DNA of 64,000 nucleotides from Sinomicrobium pectinilyticum (GTDB lineage Bacteria > Bacteroidota > Bacteroidia > Flavobacteriales > Flavobacteriaceae), in NCBI RefSeq assembly GCF_003725735.1, contig NZ_RJTM01000094.1, forward strand, positions 1 to 64,000. Direction: 5' to 3'. Below are positions 57,404-64,000 of this stretch, piece by piece; the stretch's first letter is position 1; each line of letters starts with the position of its first letter. The notes beneath the pieces were generated by a model that saw only the letters and a list, made by a program, of their open reading frames with translations, was not told the origin of the DNA and did no database searches. A program made the translations under genes and the position numbers.

Positions 57404-58831
57404 TTAACGCAATAATTCCGGTTGTTTTTTATAAGTATCCCAAAGGAGTTCGCCGAACAATGTATTGGTCCAGGCAAACCAGGACCTGGTAAAATTCTTC
57501 GGATCGTCCTTATGAAAAGATTCGTGCATAAAGCCGGTATCTCCGTGAGTGGACTTCAGCATTTTTATACATTTCTTTATTTCCTGAGGATCGGTACTGG
57601 TCAGTCCCTTCATGATAATGGACATAGGCCATACCATATCCATACCTACGTGTGGCCCGCCTATGCCTTCGGCTGCTTTTCCTTCAAAGAAGAAAGGATT
57701 GTCCGGCGACCATACAAACTTTCGCGTATTCTGATAAACAGGATCTTTGATATCTACAGCATCCAGGTAAGGCAGCGCCAGAAGGCTGGGTACGTTAGCA
57801 TCGTCCATTAACAAGTGATTTCCGTAACCATCTACCTCAAAAGCGTAAATATCCCCGTATTCCGGGTGTTTTACCACAGCGTATGTTTTCAGCGCTTTGT
57901 CTACTTCGGCGGCCAGTGCTTTCAGGTCTGCTGCCAGTGCGGCATCACCTACCAGTGTTTCCACCATTTCCGCAGCCTGTTTTAAGCTGACCACGGCAAA
58001 AAAGTTGGAAGGCACCAGGAAGGAGAATACCGTGGCATCATCACTTGGACGGAAAGCAGAGCATATCAATCCCACAGGTTTTACCGGGTATCCGAAACCT
58101 TTCAGTGACCTGGTATCGGTGGCATTAGCCGTTTCCCTCTGGAAAGAATACGGGCCGGGGCCGTCTTTTTGCTGCTGATCCCTGAAAACTTTAAGTATGG
58201 CTTCTATTGCTTTTTTCCAGTTTGCATCAAACGGGGCCGTGTCTCCGGTGGTTTTCCAGTAATTATATCCCAGTCTTATGGGATAGCAAAGGGAATCTAT
58301 TTCATACTTACGTTCGTGAACTCCCGGTTTCATATCGGTAAAATCGCTTGTCCATTCCCCTTTTTTCTGCGGGTCATCATAAAAGGCATTGGCATAAGGA
58401 TCTTTGAGAATGTACTGTGTCTGCCTGTTTATAACGCCAGCTATAAGATTTTTCAGTTTGTCATCTTTATCTGCAAATGCCATATATGGCCATACTTGGG
58501 CCGAACTGTCGCGCAGCCACATGGCATCGATATCTCCTGTAATTACATAGGTATCGGGTTTTCCGTTCTTTTCGGTATAGGTAACCGTGGTGTCGAGAGT
58601 ATTCGGGAAACAGTTGTTGAACAACCAGGCCAGCTCCTCATCCTTTACATTTTTCTGAAACTCTTTTATAGCTTTTTCGATGGCTTTGCTTTCAAAATGT
58701 CTCTTGCCTTTGGGGGTCCTTACTTCCGGAAATTGCTGTTTGTGCAACGTACCCGCCGCCAGGTGAAAAGGATCTACCATTGCCAGGCTTCCCATAAGAG
58801 CCGTGTTTTGGATAAATTTTCTTCTTTGCAT
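57404..58831 (-). CDS. GH125 exo-alpha-1,6-mannosidase
   Basis: The protein has 475 residues. The N-terminus MQRRKFIQNTALMGSLAM has a twin-arginine-like motif and hydrophobic segment, so export by Tat is possible. GH125 features: TVTYTEKNGKPDTYVITGDIDAMWLRDSSAQVWPYMAF at the start of the alpha/alpha barrel, YPIRLGYNYWKTTGD, SAFRPSDDATVFSFLVPSNFFAV, and the C-terminal MHESFHKDDPKNFTRSWFAWTNTLFGELL. The family removes alpha-1,6-linked mannose from the non-reducing end, consistent with the neighbouring GH76 and GH92. It follows a 309-bp gap that contains a MITE-like element. Confidence 0.95.
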   Translation of the reverse strand: MQRRKFIQNTALMGSLAMVDPFHLAAGTLHKQQFPEVRTPKGKRHFESKAIEKAIKEFQKNVKDEELAWLFNNCFPNTLDTTVTYTEKNGKPDTYVITGDIDAMWLRDSSAQVWPYMAFADKDDKLKNLIAGVINRQTQYILKDPYANAFYDDPQKKGEWTSDFTDMKPGVHERKYEIDSLCYPIRLGYNYWKTTGDTAPFDANWKKAIEAILKVFRDQQQKDGPGPYSFQRETANATDTRSLKGFGYPVKPVGLICSAFRPSDDATVFSFLVPSNFFAVVSLKQAAEMVETLVGDAALAADLKALAAEVDKALKTYAVVKHPEYGDIYAFEVDGYGNHLLMDDANVPSLLALPYLDAVDIKDPVYQNTRKFVWSPDNPFFFEGKAAEGIGGPHVGMDMVWPMSIIMKGLTSTDPQEIKKCIKMLKSTHGDTGFMHESFHKDDPKNFTRSWFAWTNTLFGELLWDTYKKQPELLR

Positions 58832-58866
58832 TTTTCGTTTATAGTATTTATAGATTGAATTAGTTT

Positions 58867-59030
58867 AGTATATGACAAAGATTTTTTTAACAGGATTTTT
58901 CGGAAAATCAGTTTTACCCTAGCCCTAAAGGGAACCTGATTTTCCTCGATTCACCCTTTAGGGCTGGGGTTAAATCCCGAAAACTTTCGGGAGAGGAAAA
59001 TCCATCGAAATTGAATTTTTGTCATATACT
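58867..59030. mobile_element. MITE-like palindromic element (164 bp)
   Basis: Ends AGTATATGACAAAGATT (58867-58883) and AATTTTTGTCATATACT (59014-59030) form terminal inverted repeats with one mismatch. Inside, TTTACCCTAGCCCTAAAGGG (about 58913-58932) pairs with CCCTTTAGGGCTGGGGTTAAA (about 58954-58973), and TCCCGAAAACTTTCGGGA (58976-58993) is another hairpin. The whole element can fold into one long hairpin. It carries no coding frame. It sits in the 309-bp gap (58832-59140) between the GH125 and GH76 genes. No transposase or matching second copy is in the window. Confidence 0.55.
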
Positions 59031-59140
59031 CTAATAAAATGAATTAAAATCTTTCCTTTCACAAGTGTCTAAAATCAAACCTCAGAGACAAATATTATAG
59101 TCTTCATCCCTGTTGTCATAACTGTTTCCCGATACCTTTC

Positions 59141-60307
59141 CTATTCCAGCATCCCTTCTTCATGCAGCTTTGCAGCCGCTTCCATAAGCATTACCCCGCT
59201 GAGTTGCGTAGAAAGATCCGTTCGGTCTCCCGGCATTTCTCTCCAGTTGGGCCCTGCAAGCATAGCCGGACGTTTTATTCCTTTTTGGTAAAACGTTTTA
59301 GCATTGAATTTCATGAAGTCCAGAAAAGACTTCCTGTCGCCATCGTTTAAGTCCGGCTGTTGAATAAGCAATGTAAAATAGCGGACCAGTATGCCTTTAA
59401 AAAGTCCGCCGTCTCCCTGTCCTTCGTCCCTTAACAACCCTTCGGTTGTAAGCTTGGGACTCGTCATCATAGACCGGGCGGTCTTTACTGCTTCCCGGAG
59501 GTACATCTGTTCCCCGGTCTCTTCATATAATTTAAGCCCGGCTCCTATGTATGTCCCTATATTATAGGTAAAGATCCAGTCTTTGTTGATCACTACTTCG
59601 CCATCTACCTCATTTATATTATCCCATACCAGGCCCGAAGCAGGGTCTACAAGTATATCTTTCTGCCATTGGTAAATATCTTTTGCCCATTGCAGGTTTT
59701 CCTCGTTTCCATCCACTTCAAAAAGCCGCATGGCCAGTATGGCCGCAGGGGCATTGGACGTGGCGTTTTTTCCGAGCGGTTCGTTGGATTTCCAGGTAAT
59801 TCCGCCGCCGTACAGATCGCTCCAGCTTTTTTTGATCTCTTCCCAGACGAATTCGGCAACTTCTTTGAATTCCACGTCGCCCGTAGCGTTATATGCCCTC
59901 ACACAAGAATTGCCCAACCATTGCATATCATCATTGAAATCGTTGGTATACGTACCGCCGTGCTTCGTTTTTATTCCCTGCACCAGGGCTTTCATACGGG
60001 GAACATAATTTTCGTCTCCCGTCCTCAGGTAACCATCTACCAGGACATCCAGCATATGGGAATTCCACCAGTAATGAAATGTGGTATTGCCCTGGTTGTC
60101 CTGTACAAAGGTCCCTTCGGTCCCCAGGTAGGTATTATAGGTTGCCGACTGTAACGAATCGGCAGTCTCTTTCCAGGTAAAACCTGCCTGTTCTTCATTG
60201 TCCGACGGATCCCGGAGCGGAATGGCTTCATCATCGCATGCCATGACAAAGGCCAGAGCTGCCATGACAAAGATAATATTTTGAAGTGATTTGTGCTTCC
60301 TCTTCAT
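59141..60307 (-). CDS. GH76 endo-alpha-1,6-mannanase lipoprotein-like protein
   Basis: The protein has 388 residues. The N-terminal segment NIIFVMAALAFVMAC is a lipoprotein signal (Cys24). The alpha/alpha barrel carries the GH76 catalytic Asp pair in TYTNDFNDDMQWLGNSCVRAY, plus FHYWWNSHMLDVLVDGYLRTGD upstream and GGGITWKSNEPLGKNATSNAPAAILAMRL downstream. The family cleaves internal alpha-1,6-mannosyl bonds of the yeast mannan backbone. It starts 12 nt after the susE gene and stands first among the hydrolases of this PUL, which fits surface cleavage before import. Confidence 0.93.
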   Translation of the reverse strand: MKRKHKSLQNIIFVMAALAFVMACDDEAIPLRDPSDNEEQAGFTWKETADSLQSATYNTYLGTEGTFVQDNQGNTTFHYWWNSHMLDVLVDGYLRTGDENYVPRMKALVQGIKTKHGGTYTNDFNDDMQWLGNSCVRAYNATGDVEFKEVAEFVWEEIKKSWSDLYGGGITWKSNEPLGKNATSNAPAAILAMRLFEVDGNEENLQWAKDIYQWQKDILVDPASGLVWDNINEVDGEVVINKDWIFTYNIGTYIGAGLKLYEETGEQMYLREAVKTARSMMTSPKLTTEGLLRDEGQGDGGLFKGILVRYFTLLIQQPDLNDGDRKSFLDFMKFNAKTFYQKGIKRPAMLAGPNWREMPGDRTDLSTQLSGVMLMEAAAKLHEEGMLE

Positions 60308-60319
60308 GTTTCTGTTTTT

Positions 60320-61450
60320 TTAGTCTGTTACGGTAACCTCATGGGTATAGTCTGTTACTTCGGCATTAAAAATTACCTCTACATTTACCGTATGCATATC
60401 TACGGCTTCGGCGAACTTAAAGCAGTTGTTCCAGCGGTCATCCGTAACGGATACCATATACCAGTACGATGCGGGGGTATTGCTATCGGGTCGTGAGTTA
60501 TCATTATTCACACTGCCGTACCACTCTTCAAGGGTGTTGCCATCCTGTACGAGGGTCATGCGGAATTTGTATCGTTCGTCCCTTCCCCAGTCTTCCTGCT
60601 TAAATTCTATCATTTCGTCTACTGCCAGCCAGCTTCCGTTCCCTGCGTAGGGCAATTCAAATAAAAATTCCCCGAAAGGTGCAAACCATAATTCCATTTT
60701 CTCTACCCGGGCAACTTCTACGGAATTGTCATTGAGATCCAGCTTTATCCTGTATACGCCTTCTTCTCCGTCAAATGTTGCCGTACCGTTCTCCTCAAGT
60801 TTGTCACCTTCAATAAAATAAGTATTCGGCGTCCCGGTCTTTGCATCGGTAAACTGATAAGATCCGGAATTGAGGGCTGCGTATATCTCATATGTTGCCG
60901 TTCCCGTTTTTTTCAGGCCGGTAGCGGCAGCAAGGTCCTCTCCTCCTTCGGTAGCCGTTCCGGTAAGGAAAAGCTGCTCCGGTATATATACTTCTTCCGG
61001 ACGCTCGAGTTCTATGGTCCTGGACACATCAGATTCAACGATATCCAAGCCCCTGGAAGAGTGGACCGTCCATTTGAGCTTTCCCGTAGCATCTGCTTCT
61101 ATCCCGGCCATAGCTGCTATTGCAGTAAGATCTTCATAGGATAAGGTCAATGTATTCTGAAAGCCTTTTCCTTCGGAAGTTGTGACATAAACGGGGTTCG
61201 AGAAATCTCCTTCTGCAGTATCGAAAAGTACATCATAAAGGACCACCCCGTTGTCTTCTGATTTGGCTGCTTCCCATTCGAAAAAGACGGAACCTTTTCC
61301 TTCCAGTCTTACCAAAAGATCATCTTCCGGAGCATACAGGGCATTTACAGCGGACACTTTTACGTCCGGAAGTTTATCGTCGTCGCTACAGCCTGTAACG
61401 CTAAATACTATGAGCGCCAGGAAAGCCAGTTTGGTGAATATTGTTTTCAT
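60320..61450 (-). CDS. SusE-like glycan-binding surface lipoprotein
   Basis: The start is at 61450 (MKTIFTKLAFLALIVFSVTGC, lipobox Cys21); an in-frame ATG at 61516 would add 22 residues that break the signal. The protein has 376 residues. An N-terminal SusE-type Ig-like domain (VFFEWEAAKSEDNGVVLYDVLFDTAEGDFS, LSYEDLTAIAAMAGIEADATGKLKWTV) is followed by two carbohydrate-binding-module-like repeats (LFLTGTATEGGEDLAAATGLKKTGTATYEIYAAL and LWFAPFGEFLFEL). Probably holds mannan at the surface next to the SusCD complex. Located between susD and GH76. Confidence 0.85.
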   Translation of the reverse strand: MKTIFTKLAFLALIVFSVTGCSDDDKLPDVKVSAVNALYAPEDDLLVRLEGKGSVFFEWEAAKSEDNGVVLYDVLFDTAEGDFSNPVYVTTSEGKGFQNTLTLSYEDLTAIAAMAGIEADATGKLKWTVHSSRGLDIVESDVSRTIELERPEEVYIPEQLFLTGTATEGGEDLAAATGLKKTGTATYEIYAALNSGSYQFTDAKTGTPNTYFIEGDKLEENGTATFDGEEGVYRIKLDLNDNSVEVARVEKMELWFAPFGEFLFELPYAGNGSWLAVDEMIEFKQEDWGRDERYKFRMTLVQDGNTLEEWYGSVNNDNSRPDSNTPASYWYMVSVTDDRWNNCFKFAEAVDMHTVNVEVIFNAEVTDYTHEVTVTD

Positions 61451-61582
61451 CTGGTTATTTTTATCGTTTTTTATTGGTCGACCGAAACCTTTAATGTCCA
61501 ATGATATTTTAAACATCCGGGTTCTGTCAGACTATTTTTGATATTCGGTTGATCGCTGTTTTTCTGTGGTCGTTTCCCTTCG

Positions 61583-63211
61583 TTACCAATTGGGGTTTTG
61601 TGAAAGGTTTCCATTGATAAGCCGTTCATCTCTCGGCACCGGCCAGAGGTAGTGCTTAGCAGGGTCGAAATGTCTTTGGTTGGCACGGATATACCCGTCA
61701 TCGGGAGAAGCCGGGTCGAACTGTGCTCCGTGTGCCCATCCGTTGAGAACATCTTCGGCAATACGCCATCTGCGGATATCGAAAATACGCAGTCCCTCCA
61801 TGCCGAGTTCTACCCGGCGTTCATTCCGGATCACCTGTCTCAGGGCATTCTGCCCGAGTGCACTGTTAAATTCCAGCGCGGCATTTTCCTCAAAACCGGC
61901 ACGTGTCCGTAATGCTCCTATGGTCTTGTTCCAGGTATCCTGATTCATTTGGCCCTGTTCGTTTTTGGCTTCGGCATACATTAACAGTACATCCGCATAG
62001 CGGATGAGCATGAGATTAAGGCCCGACCTCAACGATGAAAGGTGAGTAGGATCGAAATATTTCCGGGTATAATACCCCGTGGGACTTGCAGAAGAGCCGG
62101 ACACGTATTCATCGGGACTATCTCCTTCTGACGAACCGGGCTCAATATAAATAGTGTGACTTCCGCCGCCCGGTTCTTTCCACTCATAACCGTGGTATAC
62201 CACCGTGTAAGTAAGTCTCGGGTCCCTGTTCTCATACGGATTTTCTTCATCGTAACCGGAACCGCTTTCCTCTATAGCCTTACCGTTCAGCATCCGGTAA
62301 CTATCCACCAGTTCCTGCGTAGGCGCAAGGGCATTAAGCCTGGCACCGGCGGAAAGGGGTGCCATGTCAAAGAATTCTCCCCAGGTACGGTATTCGGGTA
62401 CATACTGCAGACTGAGAATATCTTCGCTACTATACTGGTTTTCGGGCAGGAACAGTCCTTCGTAAGAAGGAAACAGGTCATAACTGCCATATTCGCCACC
62501 GTTTATGATGGCCTCACAGACCGTTACCACTTCTTCCCAACGTCCTTCGTACAGCAATACTCTTGCTTTTAATGCCATAGCCGCACCGCGGGTGATCCTT
62601 CCCCGGTCTGCTTCAGGATATTCCGTATTGGAGGGTAATACACCGGCGGCGGCGTCCAGTTCAGCCAGAATAAATGCAAGGACCTCGGAACGGGGTGTTC
62701 TGCTTATCGTCTGGGCTTCTTCGAGTGTAAGATCTTTGGAAACCAAGGGTATGTCCCCGAACCAGGTCATCAATTGAAAGTGCTGAAATGCCCTGATAAA
62801 CCGGGCTTCGGCCTTGAACCTGTTCCGCAGGCTTTCCTCCATGTCTTCTACCCTGTCTATATTTTCCAGGAGAAGGTTACAACTTTTTATACCTGCATAA
62901 CGATCGTTCCATTCGCTCTTTATCCTTCCCAGGGAAGGGTCATACGTACCGGCCGCCAGGGAAGCGGCACCTTCATTATCTCCCCTGCCGTTAAAGGCAT
63001 TGTCAGAAAGGGCTTCGTTATAGAAAAACCGGCTGCTGGTATATAGCTGTGAATATGCCGTATTGAGCATGCTTTCGGCCCTCGCCGCGCTTGTCCAGTA
63101 ATTCTGGTCCGTAAACTCATCTTCAGGAACCAGTTCGAGGTCCTCACAGCTTGTCATGAACAACAGTAATACTGCGAGATACTTTATTTTATGTCGGATT
63201 ATTTTTCTCAT
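61583..63211 (-). CDS. SusD/RagB glycan-binding lipoprotein of the alpha-mannan PUL
   Basis: The protein has 542 residues. Lipobox LLLFMTSC (Cys22) with EDLELVPEDEFTDQNYWTSAARAESMLNTAYSQLY, a standard SusD start. RFKAEARFIRAFQHFQLMTWFGDIPLVSKDL and the C-terminal RNERRVELGMEGLRIFDIRRWRIAEDVL with YLWPVPRDERLINGNLSQNPNW complete the signature. It is 11 nt downstream of susC. Presents alpha-mannan fragments to the transporter. Confidence 0.94.
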   Translation of the reverse strand: MRKIIRHKIKYLAVLLLFMTSCEDLELVPEDEFTDQNYWTSAARAESMLNTAYSQLYTSSRFFYNEALSDNAFNGRGDNEGAASLAAGTYDPSLGRIKSEWNDRYAGIKSCNLLLENIDRVEDMEESLRNRFKAEARFIRAFQHFQLMTWFGDIPLVSKDLTLEEAQTISRTPRSEVLAFILAELDAAAGVLPSNTEYPEADRGRITRGAAMALKARVLLYEGRWEEVVTVCEAIINGGEYGSYDLFPSYEGLFLPENQYSSEDILSLQYVPEYRTWGEFFDMAPLSAGARLNALAPTQELVDSYRMLNGKAIEESGSGYDEENPYENRDPRLTYTVVYHGYEWKEPGGGSHTIYIEPGSSEGDSPDEYVSGSSASPTGYYTRKYFDPTHLSSLRSGLNLMLIRYADVLLMYAEAKNEQGQMNQDTWNKTIGALRTRAGFEENAALEFNSALGQNALRQVIRNERRVELGMEGLRIFDIRRWRIAEDVLNGWAHGAQFDPASPDDGYIRANQRHFDPAKHYLWPVPRDERLINGNLSQNPNW

Positions 63212-63222
63212 CGCTCTGATTT

Positions 63223-64000
63223 TTAAAAACTGATATCTATACCAAGTCCGTAATACACCAGCGTAGGATAGGCCCTTCCGCTGTTAGCCCCCGAATTTTC
63301 CAGCCTGTTGTTAAATTCGGAAAGTTCGGGATCCACGAATTTCACCTTGGACAGCGTAAAGAGGTTTTGGCCGGAAAAATATACACGATAACTCTTCATC
63401 CCGAGTTTTTCCGCAATTTCTGCAGGCAGGGTGTATCCTATCTGAAGGTTTTTCAGGCGAAGGTAAGCACCGTCATACAGGTACATATCGGACCCGCGAC
63501 GGAAGTTATTGGTGTTGGAGGGAGAGCCGTTATTGGCAAGTCTCGGATACCTGGCATCCGTATTCTGTGGTGTCCAGTAATCCAGTTGATGCGTGTACAT
63601 GGTCATACCGTAATTGTAATGAAACGGTTCTACCAGTTCGCCACGTATCATCATGGTCCTTTTCCCTACTCCCTGGAGGAAAATACTAAGGTCAAGGTTC
63701 TTAAAGCCGAGATTATAGGTAAATCCGTACGTATACCTGGGGAAAGGGTTCCCGAAGACAAATTTATCGTCATCGTCAATAACCCCGTCACTATTTACAT
63801 CCACATAACGGTTATCTCCGGGCACAACAGTAAGCCCTTCCGGGACCGCTGCCCCGGATATTTCTTCGTAATTCTGAAAATATCCGTCCCTTTTAAGTCC
63901 CACATACGAATTAAAAGGCAGCCCTTCTCTCAGTAATACCTGTAATTCCTCTACCTGTGTCAGTATCTCTTTACCCTGAAAGTCAAGTACCTTATTTTTG
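63223..64000 (-). CDS. SusC/RagA-type TonB-dependent transporter of the alpha-mannan PUL (C-terminal part)
   Basis: The frame is open from the right edge, 259 codons ending in a C-terminal barrel strand GLGIDISF. Visible SusC features: the calcium/sequence motif VVPGDNRYVDVNSDGVIDDDDKFVFG (as in other SusC C-terminal parts), FPRYTYGFTYNLGFKNLDLSIFLQGVG, LRLKNLQIGYTLPAEIAEKLGM and YRVYFSGQNLFTLSKVKFVDPEL. The N-terminus, plug and a possible STN domain lie outside the window. Followed after 11 nt by susD. Confidence 0.93.
   Translation of the reverse strand, partial: KNKVLDFQGKEILTQVEELQVLLREGLPFNSYVGLKRDGYFQNYEEISGAAVPEGLTVVPGDNRYVDVNSDGVIDDDDKFVFGNPFPRYTYGFTYNLGFKNLDLSIFLQGVGKRTMMIRGELVEPFHYNYGMTMYTHQLDYWTPQNTDARYPRLANNGSPSNTNNFRRGSDMYLYDGAYLRLKNLQIGYTLPAEIAEKLGMKSYRVYFSGQNLFTLSKVKFVDPELSEFNNRLENSGANSGRAYPTLVYYGLGIDISF

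Noticed and set aside
58169-58858. 229-codon plus-strand frame
   Set aside because: Antisense to the GH125 gene; no recognisable feature.

Overview
The window comes from a Bacteroidota chromosome, most likely a polysaccharide-degrading member of the Flavobacteriia. The grounds are three SusC/SusD-based polysaccharide utilisation loci (PULs), a C-terminal type IX secretion (T9SS) sorting domain, many short lipoprotein signal peptides, A-rich leaders with no clear Shine-Dalgarno sequences, and TANNTTTG-type -7 boxes. No rRNA, tRNA, CRISPR array, integrase or transposase gene was seen. All family names rest on reading motifs by eye; no database search was run.

Layout. 1-2326: 5' part of a secreted endonuclease I with lamin-tail domains (minus strand), then a non-coding stretch with a striking 21-bp periodic array (1917-2240). 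2327-8815: GlxA-type regulator (minus), then plus-strand genes for an SRPBCC protein, a tautomerase, two paralogous 77-residue proteins around an AraC regulator and an outer-membrane protein, an M23 peptidase and a polytopic membrane protein. 8939-19177: an envelope signalling/proteolysis island with a two-DTG aspartic protease, an ECF sigma factor with a membrane TPR partner (minus), a small duplicated secreted protein, two paralogous ZU5-like lipoproteins, a PKD protein and a membrane-anchored TPR-CHAT (caspase-like) peptidase.

19380-30713: fructan/levan PUL (PBP-TM-AraC one-component regulator, sugar porter, GH32, SusC, SusD, fructokinase). 30722-36089: divergent LysR regulator and a redox/efflux cluster (MdaB-like quinone reductase, MFS exporter, old yellow enzyme, class-C-like serine hydrolase). 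36187-55043 (minus): second PUL, driven by an ECF sigma / FecR / STN-containing SusC relay, with a GH127-type beta-L-arabinofuranosidase, a GH5-like enzyme, an aldose epimerase, a DUF4965-type enzyme and a 1133-residue GxGYxYP/PA14/crystallin/ricin/T9SS protein. 55179-64000 (minus): alpha-mannan PUL (SusC, SusD, SusE, GH76, GH125, GH92), cut by the right edge.

The most interesting non-coding signals are the 21-bp array, a candidate antisense RNA opposite the leader of the second susC (about 50655-50738), a pair of 15-bp direct repeats spaced 20 bp upstream of the fructan operon, a 34-bp element repeated on both sides of the GH127 gene, and several palindromic intergenic elements, one of which (58867-59030) looks like a MITE and another of which separates susC from susD in the fructan locus.
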